Assembly (NCBI RefSeq): GCF_001458435.1 | Contig: NZ_CYSF01000006.1 | Span: 620,001-684,000 of the forward strand | Direction: 5' to 3' | Length of the DNA stretch: 64,000 bases | Source: Thalassovita mediterranea | Lineage (GTDB): Bacteria; Pseudomonadota; Alphaproteobacteria; Rhodobacterales; Rhodobacteraceae | Part shown: piece after piece, positions 9,255 through 17,345 of the stretch | Numbering within the stretch: the first letter of the stretch is position 1 | How the letters are laid out: every line of letters begins with the position of its first letter | Program-made: the position numbers and the translations under genes | The notes under the pieces: generated by a model | The model's input: the letters and a program-made list of their open reading frames with translations, nothing else | Told to the model about the DNA's origin: nothing | Databases searched by the model: none

Positions 9255-10229
9255 ATGGACTATTTTGCTGAGGTATTCGGGGATTTCTGGGATCCAAAGA
9301 AACGTATTTTCTTTGGCTATCTGATCCTGTCTCTGGCAATCGGCCTTGTCTGGCTGGTGGCCGTGAAACACAAATCCCTGCGCGCCGGTCTGGCGCAGGT
9401 CTTTGACCGACAGGTCTTCCTCTCCCCCTCGGCCAAGGCGGATTACAAGATCTTTGTGATCAATCGTTTCTTCACGATGTTCATCTCGCCATTGTTGATC
9501 ACTCAGCTCAGCATCGCAACCGCGATCTACTATTTCCTGCATGGCATCGACGGTCTGCAAAAGGGGCTATTTGCCGACGCACCGACGGCGCTGGTGGTGA
9601 CGCTGTTCACCGTGACCATGTTCATTTTTGATGACTTTACCAAGTTTCTGCTGCATCGCTGGATGCACCGCTGGCCCCTGCTGTGGGCCATCCACAAGGT
9701 TCATCATTCCGCCGAAACCCTGACCCCAATCACCGTCTACCGCGTACATCCGCTAGAGGGGGTGCTGTATGGTTTGCGCAGCGTCTTTGTGCAGGGCAGC
9801 GTGATTCCGGTGTTTCTGTTTTTCTTCGGTGGTGGGGTCGATCTGGTCACCATCGTGGGCGTCAACGCGGCGGTGTTTGTGTTCCATATCACCGGATCGA
9901 ATCTGCGCCATTCCCATATCAATATCCATTACTGGCCTTGGCTAGAGCGTATCCTGATTTCGCCAGCACAACATCAGCTGCACCATTCCACTGCGCAGGA
10001 ACACTATGACAAAAACTTTGGCGTGGCTCTGGCGATCTGGGACTGGCTGTTTGGGTCCTTGCACCTGTCGGAAAAGGACCGCGACCTCGACTTTGGCCTC
10101 TCACCGGAAGAGGCCAGCGCCGATCAGCTGCTAGACATTTACCTGCGCCCGTTTCGCGACATGGCGAATGTGATCCGCCGCCGCGTCCGTCGCTTGGGCC
10201 AGCGCCTCAACGTGCTGCGCGGCAACTAA
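9255..10229 (+). CDS. sterol desaturase / fatty acid hydroxylase family membrane enzyme
   Basis: 324 residues with four or more hydrophobic segments and the di-iron histidine clusters of the family: HRWMH (about 137-141), HKVHHS (about 149-154), and HQLHHS near 240, with HSHINIHYW between. Members insert oxygen or a double bond into lipid chains in the membrane. The substrate cannot be predicted; bacterial members act on hopanoids, carotenoids, ornithine lipids and others. It lies downstream of the DUF4856-type protein and upstream of the cobalamin riboswitch, and shows no tight coupling to either. Confidence 0.85.
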   Translation: MDYFAEVFGDFWDPKKRIFFGYLILSLAIGLVWLVAVKHKSLRAGLAQVFDRQVFLSPSAKADYKIFVINRFFTMFISPLLITQLSIATAIYYFLHGIDGLQKGLFADAPTALVVTLFTVTMFIFDDFTKFLLHRWMHRWPLLWAIHKVHHSAETLTPITVYRVHPLEGVLYGLRSVFVQGSVIPVFLFFFGGGVDLVTIVGVNAAVFVFHITGSNLRHSHINIHYWPWLERILISPAQHQLHHSTAQEHYDKNFGVALAIWDWLFGSLHLSEKDRDLDFGLSPEEASADQLLDIYLRPFRDMANVIRRRVRRLGQRLNVLRGN

Positions 10230-10321
10230 AACGCGGCAGCACGAATATACAGTCGTATACAATGCATGGTCGGTCGCCCAGCGCGCTTGACAGGCCCTCC
10301 CCCTTTTGCCATTCACCAAAC

Positions 10322-10520
10322 CTGTGATCGGTTCCGTCAAGGCCCAAGGCCGGGCGGAAGCAATAGGGAACACGGTGAGGTGTAGCCATTAGGCGCCAAA
10401 TCCGTGACTGCCCCCGCAACTGTGAGCGGCGAGCGACGCTGAAACGCCACTGGGACATGCCAAATCGGCGCCCGGGAAGGCCAGCCAAGCCAAGACCCGT
10501 AAGTCAGGAGACCTGCCGGA
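10322..10520 (+). ncRNA. cobalamin riboswitch
   Basis: The conserved pieces occur in order: GAAGCAATAGGGAACACGGT, CCGTGACTGCCCCCGCAACT, CCACTGG, CCGGGAAGGC and GTAAGTCAGGAGACCTGCC (the B12 box and its flanks). It precedes the cobalt importer genes by about 155 bp, so adenosylcobalamin should repress cobalt uptake. This placement is the best evidence that the transporter moves cobalt and not nickel. Confidence 0.95.
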
Positions 10521-10676
10521 CACAAGTCGATGGGTGATTTTGCCCGTTGCACTTTCCACCGGACGCCGGGGTGCGCGTCTGGCACGGCGGTTCAAACGAA
10601 CAATCCGCGCCATTACTCCCCGTTGTTCATTCCTGATTGCAGGGTCATCGCCCTGTTATTGTCGAATGAGGACGAT

Positions 10677-11462
10677 ATGAAATTGATGTCTCTGGTCGCT
10701 GCTGCGGCCATTTCCCTGCCGATGACTGCGTCGGCGCACTTCCTTCTGCATCACACCGATGAGGTGCTGATCGACCGTCCCGGCGATGTGCCGATGGGCC
10801 TGATCTTCTGGCACCCGATGGAAAACGGGCACGCCATGGATATGGAGAAACCCGAAGAGTTCTTCATGATCCACAACGGTGAAAAGACCGATCTGATGGA
10901 CCGCGTTGCGCCTGCGATCTTCAAAGGCAAAGAAAACGAAGCTGCTGCTTTCACTGCATCGGTTCCGGTCAAGCGGTCGGGCGACTACGTCGTCGTCACC
11001 AAACCCGCGCCTTATTACGAGGAAAGCGAAGATATCTACATCCAGCAGATCACCAAATCGGTTCTGAACCGCAACACGCTGCCCACCGACTGGGACCAGC
11101 CCGTTGGCCTGCCGACCGAAATTCTGCCGCTGAACAAACCCTATAACGTCATCGTCGGCTCCACCTTCTCGGGTGTGGTTCTGTCCGAAGGCAAACCCGT
11201 TGCTGGTGCTGAGATTGAGATCGAGTACATGGCCGCCGAACCCGATCTGGCGGCCTTCGCCACCACCGAATCCACTGTTCAGCCGATGGCGGGTGGGTCG
11301 ATCGTTGCGATCACTGATGCAAACGGCGTCTTCACCTTCGGCATCCCTGCTGCTGGTCACTGGGGTTTCGCCGCGCTGGGATCCGGTCCTGTGACCGAAC
11401 ACAACGGCAAAGAGCTGAGCCAGGACGCGGTCCTGTGGATCCACGCGACTGAGCTGAAGTAA
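10677..11462 (+). CDS. DUF4198 periplasmic component of a cobalt importer (NikK/CbtK-like)
   Basis: 261 residues counted from ATG 10677, preceded by TGAGGA. A signal peptide (1-19, TASA-HFLL) exposes an N-terminal His after cleavage, followed by HFLLHHTDEV, a likely metal-binding start. The rest matches DUF4198 proteins that accompany energy-coupling-factor nickel and cobalt importers. A C-terminal carboxypeptidase-regulatory-like beta domain (GKPVAGAEIEIEY; TDANGVFTFGIP) is visible. It is first in a riboswitch-controlled operon with CbiM, an L-like subunit, CbiQ and CbiO. Role inferred: periplasmic metal handling for the M subunit. Confidence 0.82.
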   Translation: MKLMSLVAAAAISLPMTASAHFLLHHTDEVLIDRPGDVPMGLIFWHPMENGHAMDMEKPEEFFMIHNGEKTDLMDRVAPAIFKGKENEAAAFTASVPVKRSGDYVVVTKPAPYYEESEDIYIQQITKSVLNRNTLPTDWDQPVGLPTEILPLNKPYNVIVGSTFSGVVLSEGKPVAGAEIEIEYMAAEPDLAAFATTESTVQPMAGGSIVAITDANGVFTFGIPAAGHWGFAALGSGPVTEHNGKELSQDAVLWIHATELK

Positions 11463-11488
11463 GCCACCAAACTAAGGAAGCAGACCCG

Positions 11489-12109
11489 ATGCATATCGTA
11501 GACGGAGCATTGTCAAACCCGGTTGTGATCGGCGGCGCGGTAGCTGCCGTCGGCGGTATTGCAATGGGCCTGCGCAACCTGCCGCTGGAACGTATTCCGG
11601 CGGCGGGTGTTCTTTCGGCCAGCTTCTTTGTGGCCTCGCTGATCCACGTGCCCATCGGCCCCAGTTCGGTTCACCTGATCCTGAACGGTCTGGCCGGTCT
11701 GGTGCTGGGCTGGGCCGCCTTCCCTGCGCTCTTTGTCGGCCTGTTGTTGCAGGCCGTTTTCTTCGGCTTCGGTGGCCTGACGGTGCTGGGCGTCAATGCA
11801 GTGAACATCGCCTTGCCTGCGGTTCTGGTTGGCCTTGCCTTCCGCCCAATGGTGGCACGCGGCAGCCCGATGCAGGGCGCGATCTGGGGCGGCATTGGCG
11901 GCGGTCTGGCGATTGCCGCAACCACGCTGGCCGTCGCCCTGTCGCTGGCCCTGACCGGCGATGAGTTCTTGCTGGCGGCCAAACTGGTCTTCTTCGCGCA
12001 TATCCCCGTCATGGTGATCGAGGCATTGCTGACTGGCGCCGCCGTCATGCTGGCCCGCCGCGTGAAGCCAGAATTGTTTATCAATACCCCTGCGGGAGGT
12101 CTGTCATGA
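11489..12109 (+). CDS. cbiM: cobalt ECF transporter substrate-capture subunit CbiM
   Basis: 206 residues, mostly membrane helices, starting MHIVDGALS. The Met1-His2 start and the following residues form the metal site in CbiM/NikM proteins, so the start codon is certain. The loop HVPIGPSSVHLILNGLAGL holds the second conserved His cluster. It sits between the DUF4198 gene and the L-like gene, with its last 4 nt overlapping the next start (ATGA). Confidence 0.95.
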   Translation: MHIVDGALSNPVVIGGAVAAVGGIAMGLRNLPLERIPAAGVLSASFFVASLIHVPIGPSSVHLILNGLAGLVLGWAAFPALFVGLLLQAVFFGFGGLTVLGVNAVNIALPAVLVGLAFRPMVARGSPMQGAIWGGIGGGLAIAATTLAVALSLALTGDEFLLAAKLVFFAHIPVMVIEALLTGAAVMLARRVKPELFINTPAGGLS

Positions 12110-12687
12110 TCCGCACCCGAGTTTTAATCCTAACCCTCGCCACCGCGCTGATGGCCCCGCTGCCCGCGCTGGCGCACAAGGTTATCTCCTCCGTCTTCCC
12201 CTCTGGTGACGCGATCGAGGGCGAAGTGGGCTTCTCCAACGGCGATATGGCCGTGGACCTGCAAATCGACGTTTTCAATGAGGCTGGCGAAAAACTGGGC
12301 GAGGCCCGCACTGATGCGGACGGTTTCTTCATCTACACCCCGACCACACCCGTCACCCACATCTTTCGCGGTGATCTGGGCGCAGGCCATGTGGCCGAGA
12401 TGACCATGCCCGCTGACGAAGTGGCCGACATCATGGGCGTCGCTGCCGAAGCCACGCCGACTGTCGCGCCCACAGCAGACACCTCCGCCACCGGCCTGTC
12501 GCAAGATGCAGAGGCCGAGATAGCCAAAATGTTGCGCCGTGAACTGCGCCCGTTGCGTCAGGAAATCACCGCGCTGAAAAACGAAACGAATCTGCAGTCG
12601 ATCCTTGGCGGGATCGGCTATATCGTCGGCCTGTTCGGGTTCGGCTTCTACATCGCGGCCCGCCGCCAGATCGGAGAGCAGAAATGA
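12106..12687 (+). CDS. NikL/CbtL-like membrane subunit of the cobalt importer
   Basis: 193 residues: signal peptide (to about 23, PALA-HKVI), a beta-rich periplasmic domain (HKVISSVFPSGDAIEGEVGF onward), a helical stretch 135-165, and a single C-terminal membrane helix (about 170-185, GYIVGLFGFGFYIAA). This is the layout of L subunits that replace CbiN/NikN in 'KMLQO' type importers. It overlaps both neighbours by 4 nt, showing translational coupling. Precise role within the complex is inferred from family knowledge. Confidence 0.8.
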   Translation: MIRTRVLILTLATALMAPLPALAHKVISSVFPSGDAIEGEVGFSNGDMAVDLQIDVFNEAGEKLGEARTDADGFFIYTPTTPVTHIFRGDLGAGHVAEMTMPADEVADIMGVAAEATPTVAPTADTSATGLSQDAEAEIAKMLRRELRPLRQEITALKNETNLQSILGGIGYIVGLFGFGFYIAARRQIGEQK

Positions 12688-13472
12688 CCCATGTGCTGAC
12701 CCCGGATCACGTCACCAACCACGGGCTCAGCGCCCTTGGCCCCAAGGTGACGTCGCTTGATCCGCGCCTGCGCATTGTTCTCACAGCCCTCTTTGCGATT
12801 GTAACCGTGGCCCTCAGCCACCTCGGCGCGCTAACGCTGGCGCTGTTGCTGTCGATGACGCTGCTGACCGTTTCCGGCCTGCCCGCCCGCAAAACCCTGA
12901 AACGCATGGCGATGATGGACAGTTTCATCATCTTTATGCTGGTTCTGCTGCCCTTCACCATGCCCGGCACGCCGATCTTCACCCTTTGGGGGGTGGAGGC
13001 CAGCTGGGAAGGCCTGTGGCGCGCAGTCGAAATCGGCTTGACCGCCAATGCCGTCATCCTGATGGTGCTGACCCTGACCGGCACGATGGAACCGGTGACG
13101 CTGGGCCACGCCCTGCACGCGCTGAAAACGCCGGAACGTCTGGTGCATCTGATCATGTTCACCATCCGCTACATCGATGTCCTGCGCGAAGAATACATGC
13201 GCCTGCGCACCTCGATGAAACTGCGCGGCTTCCGCCCCGGAACCAACTGGCACACCTACCGCAGCTTCGGCTATCTGGTCGGCATGATGCTGGTGCGCGC
13301 GATGGAACGGTCTGAACGCATTCTGGCGGCGATGAAATGCCGGGGCTTTTCCGGCCGTATCATCCTGCTGGAAGAATTCCGCCTGCGCCGCAGCGACATC
13401 AGCTTTGCCGTGCTGTTCGCCCTTGCCCTCGTGGCGCTGGTGCTGATCGAGGTCACCCATGGCGCTGCTTGA
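12684..13472 (+). CDS. cbiQ: cobalt ECF transporter transmembrane subunit CbiQ
   Basis: 262 residues with hydrophobic helices in the N-terminal two thirds and the coupling helices that contact the ATPase: MRLRTSMKLRGFRPG and ERILAAMKCRGFSG, each with the Ala/Leu-x-Arg-Gly type motif conserved in T components. It links CbiM to CbiO. Its end overlaps the CbiO start by 14 nt. Confidence 0.92.
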   Translation: MTHVLTPDHVTNHGLSALGPKVTSLDPRLRIVLTALFAIVTVALSHLGALTLALLLSMTLLTVSGLPARKTLKRMAMMDSFIIFMLVLLPFTMPGTPIFTLWGVEASWEGLWRAVEIGLTANAVILMVLTLTGTMEPVTLGHALHALKTPERLVHLIMFTIRYIDVLREEYMRLRTSMKLRGFRPGTNWHTYRSFGYLVGMMLVRAMERSERILAAMKCRGFSGRIILLEEFRLRRSDISFAVLFALALVALVLIEVTHGAA

Positions 13473-14109
13473 GCTAAACGATATCCACTTCGCCTACCCC
13501 GGTCATGATCCAGTGCTTTCGGGCGCATCGATGCAACTGAATGCGGGTGAACGCCTGTCCATCGTCGGCCCCAATGGCGCCGGCAAGTCCACCTTGCTGA
13601 AGATCATAATGGGCCTGCTGCCCCCCACCAGCGGCCAGATGACCGCCTTTGGCAAACCCTGCCGGGTTGAAGGGGATTTCCACGAAGTGCGCCGCCGTAT
13701 CGGGCTGGTGTTTCAAGACGCCGACGATCAACTGTTCTGCCCTACCGTCGCCGAAGACATCGCCTTTGGCCCACTGAACCTAGGTAAATCCAAGGCCGAG
13801 GCGTTGGAGATTGTGGACCGTGTACTAACCCAAATCGGCCTGATGCGCCTGCGCGATCGGGTGACGCACAAACTGTCAGGCGGCGAAAAGCGCCTAATCT
13901 CCCTCGCCGCCGTGCTGGCGATGGAACCCGAAGTACTGATTTTGGATGAGCCGACAAATGCGCTCGACCCCGAAAACTACGCCCGCCTGATCGACATCCT
14001 GCAAGGTCTGGACCAATCCATCCTACTGGTCAGCCACGACCCCGAGTTTCGCGCCAAGATCGCGCCAGAAGGCTATCAGCTGGTAAAGGGCGTGCTGACG
14101 CGGCTGTGA
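13459..14109 (+). CDS. cbiO: cobalt ECF transporter ATPase CbiO
   Basis: 216 residues, short for the family (often 270) because the C-terminal extension is missing. Walker A GPNGAGKSTL (35-44), Q-loop FQDADDQLFCPTV, signature LSGGEKRLISLA and Walker B LILDEPTNALDP are all present; SHDPEF gives the H-loop. It powers the cobalt importer and is the last gene of the operon. The accessory scar region begins about 110 bp after its stop. Confidence 0.93.
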   Translation: MALLELNDIHFAYPGHDPVLSGASMQLNAGERLSIVGPNGAGKSTLLKIIMGLLPPTSGQMTAFGKPCRVEGDFHEVRRRIGLVFQDADDQLFCPTVAEDIAFGPLNLGKSKAEALEIVDRVLTQIGLMRLRDRVTHKLSGGEKRLISLAAVLAMEPEVLILDEPTNALDPENYARLIDILQGLDQSILLVSHDPEFRAKIAPEGYQLVKGVLTRL

Positions 14110-14218
14110 TCCGCCAAGCGAGTAGGCCCCTCAAAGAGGCGCGCAAACAACCCCTGATCGAACGAAATGCGACAAAAAACAATCTTGATCTAAATTCGGC
14201 CCAAGGCGTTTATCCCCC

Positions 14219-14299
14219 ACAGAGATCGCACGACGGCTGGGGATCGGTCGGGCGTCGGTCTATCGGATACTGAATGCTCCACAGGTAGAAGCTGGTTAG
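14219..14299 (+). pseudogene. remnant of a Tn3/Hin-type serine resolvase (C-terminal DNA-binding part)
   Basis: In frame from 14219 the DNA reads TEIARRLGIGRASVYRILNA and then PQVEAG before a stop at 14297-14299. This is the helix-turn-helix tail typical of Tn3-family resolvases. The catalytic domain is absent: 14110-14218 does not encode it. It marks an old transposon or plasmid insertion whose rest was deleted. Confidence 0.75.
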
Positions 14300-14318
14300 G
14301 CGGCGCGCACAACCGCTC

Positions 14319-14951
14319 TTGCGCCGCATTGACGCTCTGAAAGAGGAATTTTCGCGTATCATCTCCGTTGGAGAGCTTGGTGATGATGAAGATCCACTCG
14401 TAACTGTTATTTCTCTGCGGGAATGCAAGCAAGACGTGAAGAAAACTTTACCTATTCTCATCGCAAAGCATTTTTACGAGCGGCATAGAAGCGTCGTGAC
14501 AAGCCCACCTTCGACTACTCTCCATCTGATCGTCGATGAGGCGCACAACATACTTTCACAGCAATCAAATCGCGAAGCGGAAAGCTGGAAAGACTATCGC
14601 TTAGAACTGTTCGGAGAGATCATCAAAGAAGGTCGGAAATTTGGTGTTTTCCTTACGCTTGCCAGCCAAAGACCAGCGGACATCTCCCCGACTGTCGTCT
14701 CGCAACTGCATAACTATTTCATTCATCGCCTTGTGAATGACAGAGATCTTGCGCTTTTGGAAAACACCATATCGACGTTGGACAGCCTTTCTCGAGGGCA
14801 GATACCGACGCTTCCCCAAGGTGCTTGCGTTGTAACTGGAACCAGTTTTGACATTCCGATGCTCATGCAAGTTGACAAGCTGCCGAAAGAGCAAGCACCG
14901 GACAGCAGTGATGAAAACCTCGTCGAACTTTGGGGCGGTGTTGATGGCTGA
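14319..14951 (+). pseudogene. HerA-like ATPase, C-terminal half only
   Basis: About 210 codons resembling the second half of HerA/DUF87 DNA-pumping ATPases: Walker B segment LHLIVDEAHNIL, then EIIKEGRKFGVFLTLASQRP, ISPTVVSQLHNYFIHRL and a sensor/arginine region. The half with Walker A is missing and the readable frame starts 20 bp after the resolvase remnant, with only a TTG as start, so it cannot be functional as an ATPase. HerA proteins work in DNA repair or, with nuclease partners, in phage defence; no partner gene remains here. Confidence 0.7.
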
Positions 14952-15921
14952 CCTTCAATCTCTGGCGCCGATCTCACTAACTGCGGGCTCCAGCCTATTT
15001 AGTTGCCTTTAGATGGTACCTTCACAATATCCGGGTTGGGCCGTTTTGACTTTGCAAAGTCCGCTTCTTGCGCGTCTCTGACGTTCCGGCAAGATGCGGC
15101 GAAGGTCTACTTCCCGCCCGTACTGCAGATGGCGCCAAAGTATGCATCCGTAGAATGAAGGTCCAAATCGGACTGAAAGCAGTCATCTGGCGTGATCATC
15201 GTAACCGGCAGCTTCGGGCAGCCCCTACTAGATCGCACGATTTGGCGGCCCTTCATCCACGATTTTTGGAAGCACCGCTTTCCCTTCTCGGCCCCACTAC
15301 ACGAGCGGGCAGATCCCCACTTGCTGGCTGTCCTCGCTTGTGTGCCCGAACCCGCACTACTTTCCCATTGGAATACCGTCTTTCATGTTCAGCCACCCAG
15401 TGCTCAGTTGGCGCGGCTCGATTTTTGACATGTGACTGCTCAAAACGAAGCCTCGCCCTTTGCTCGGTCAAATGTCGTTTTCCTGCCGGTCCAATTCGCA
15501 TAGTGACGTGGGACTTCAGCACTTCGGTCATCCAACCCTTGCCAAATTTCTGGGCTGTTTTGACCTGAGATCTCGATAGGCTTGCAACCTTTTGCGGCGT
15601 CAAATCATCCTCTCCCGCTGCAAGTGCAGCGAAGAGCATTACCTGCATTCCATGGAGTTCGCTTTGCGGAAACCGCGCTGCAGCAACCCCAAACACAACA
15701 AACGGCAGATTTGGGCCGTTTCAGCCACGACGGGCGGAAGCACTTTGCAGTTTGCAGGATCCGCTCTCTGCGCAAGAACTGAAAGATCTAACTAGACATC
15801 GGGTACTGAGCGCCCAAAAGGTGCCGCACACAGAAAAACGTGTGGTGATAACGTGTGGTGATCGGGAAAATCACACCCGCACAACATATTGTTTCTAAAT
15901 GAAAAACCGCCATAGTATGGT
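14952..15921. other. decayed region without a convincing gene
   Basis: About 1 kb. Several open frames exist on both strands (for example about 147 codons on the minus strand at 15253-15696, and 15068-15568 on plus) but none has a good ribosome site, a recognisable family or consistent codon use. Two short segments resemble each other: one near 15043-15074 (GACTTTGCAAAGTCCGCTTC) and one near 15735-15780. I read this as layered insertion scars outside the left end of the island. Confidence 0.5.
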
Positions 15922-15948
15922 GATGGCGGAGACGAAGGGAAGCGAACC
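15922..15948. repeat. left attachment site (attL-type copy of tRNA-Ser end)
   Basis: ATGGCGGAGACGAAGGGA (15922-15939) is identical to 30127-30144, followed after two mismatches by CGAACCC, also shared. This is the acceptor and T-arm end of tRNA-Ser, including the encoded CCA. The integrase gene begins about 100 bp to the right. Confidence 0.8.
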
Positions 15949-16001
15949 CGTTTGGCAAATTCTCTTAAATAAACTGCAAAATATAGCTTACATCGCCCAA
16001 A

Positions 16002-16024
16002 CGTGGGTGGTAACCGTGGGTGGT
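16002..16024. repeat. left arm-type repeat pair
   Basis: Two copies of CGTGGGTGGT separated by 3 bp. The same 23 bp arrangement, with two differences in the spacer, occurs at 30043-30065. Each lies about 55-62 bp inside its attachment site, the position expected for integrase arm-type or excision-factor sites. A looser pair (CGTGTGGT twice) lies at 15839-15860, just outside the left boundary. Confidence 0.6.
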
Positions 16025-16049
16025 AGTCTGCACTTTTACGGGTCACAAC

Positions 16050-17288
16050 ATGCCTAAGTATCTAACTAAACGACGTAGGCGATGGTACGCCGTGCTGGAA
16101 ATCCCTAAGCAACTACGAACCACCTTTGGCAAAAGTCGCTTCAAACAAAGCCTTCAGACTGAAAGCTTGTCGACTGCTGAAAGGCGGGTGATGCCAGTAA
16201 TTGCTGAATGGAAGGCTTGGATAGAGTCTGCAAGGCTAGGGGATGCTAGTCTAAATTCCCGAGTGGCTGAATGGCGCGTTTTGGCAGAAGAGTCGCGTCA
16301 ACAAGGTATGACCGACGAGGAAATCCGTAATATGTCGTTAGACCTCTCCATCCTGTCCCGACATGAAGACCCTGATCTATACGATGTTCACAAGATCACG
16401 TTTGGCGAGTGGATTGTGCTCACGGACCATATCGAAGCTTGGGTCGCAACACTGGAGAACGAACAGAAAACAATAGATATGAAGCGGACAGACGTCACAC
16501 GTTTTGCCAAAAACTTTAGATATGCCCACGACGCTACCAACCGTGCAGTGATTGAATGGGTCGAGATGGATTTGATAGATCAAAGCAACCTGAGCTACGC
16601 CACCTGCCGACGTATTGTTTCTGCCTGTCGCGGTTACTGGACGTTCCTGCAAAGACGCCACAAACTCGACTGCCCAGCGCCCTTTGAAAACGTGGTCCCT
16701 AAGTCAAACAGTAAGTCAGGGAAAAAGGCGCATTCAGAGGCACGGAAGGGCTTTGACTTGCAGGACTACCGGAACCTCTTAAGTGGCGCTCAGGGCGGCT
16801 CACAGGACCTCTCACAGCTAATTCAGCTCGGGGCTTATACTGGAGCCAGAATTGAAGAGTTATGCTCACTTCCACTCACGAATGTAGCTTCTGATCGGCT
16901 GCATATTGAAGATGCCAAGACCGAAGCTGGTTGGCGGATCATACCGATACACCCTCACATCAGTGACCTTGTGGCGAACCTTAGTGAAAATAGCACAGAT
17001 GGCTTTCTCCTTTCAGGCCTCACCTTCAATAAATACGACGACAGATCGAATGCTATCGGCAAACGCTTTGGGCGACTCAAAACCAAACTGGGCTATGGCT
17101 CCGACCACGTATTTCATTCACTAAGAAAGGGTGTGGCCTCCCAACTGGAAGCAGCAGGCATCCCCGAAAATGTGGCCGCTCGGTTACTGGGCCATGAGTT
17201 CAAAACAATGACCTATGGGCTTTACGCAGGGGGTAAGTTACCGTTTGCAGTCCTCAATGACGCACTGTGCAAGGTTGATTGGACCTGA
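16050..17288 (+). CDS. tyrosine recombinase / phage-type integrase
   Basis: 412 residues from the ATG at 16050 (MPKYLTKRRRRWYAVLEIPK), the usual N-terminal start of this integrase type; earlier in-frame codons run back into the arm repeats. The catalytic domain shows the first Arg in TGARIEELCSL, the Lys-bearing turn DAKTEAGWRIIPIH, the HxxR box HSLRKG, LLGH, and the Tyr in MTYGLYAGG. It catalyses integration and excision at the tRNA-Ser site. It reads inward from the left attachment copy. Confidence 0.92.
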   Translation: MPKYLTKRRRRWYAVLEIPKQLRTTFGKSRFKQSLQTESLSTAERRVMPVIAEWKAWIESARLGDASLNSRVAEWRVLAEESRQQGMTDEEIRNMSLDLSILSRHEDPDLYDVHKITFGEWIVLTDHIEAWVATLENEQKTIDMKRTDVTRFAKNFRYAHDATNRAVIEWVEMDLIDQSNLSYATCRRIVSACRGYWTFLQRRHKLDCPAPFENVVPKSNSKSGKKAHSEARKGFDLQDYRNLLSGAQGGSQDLSQLIQLGAYTGARIEELCSLPLTNVASDRLHIEDAKTEAGWRIIPIHPHISDLVANLSENSTDGFLLSGLTFNKYDDRSNAIGKRFGRLKTKLGYGSDHVFHSLRKGVASQLEAAGIPENVAARLLGHEFKTMTYGLYAGGKLPFAVLNDALCKVDWT

Positions 17289-17345
17289 GAGATTTCCAGT
17301 AGATAAATTCAATTTTTTCACATCCCTTTGGAGCAAACTATTCAG

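Noticed and set aside
15068-15795. Several plus- and minus-strand frames of 60-166 codons
   Set aside because: No consistent codon bias, no ribosome site, no recognisable domain; treated as decayed DNA.
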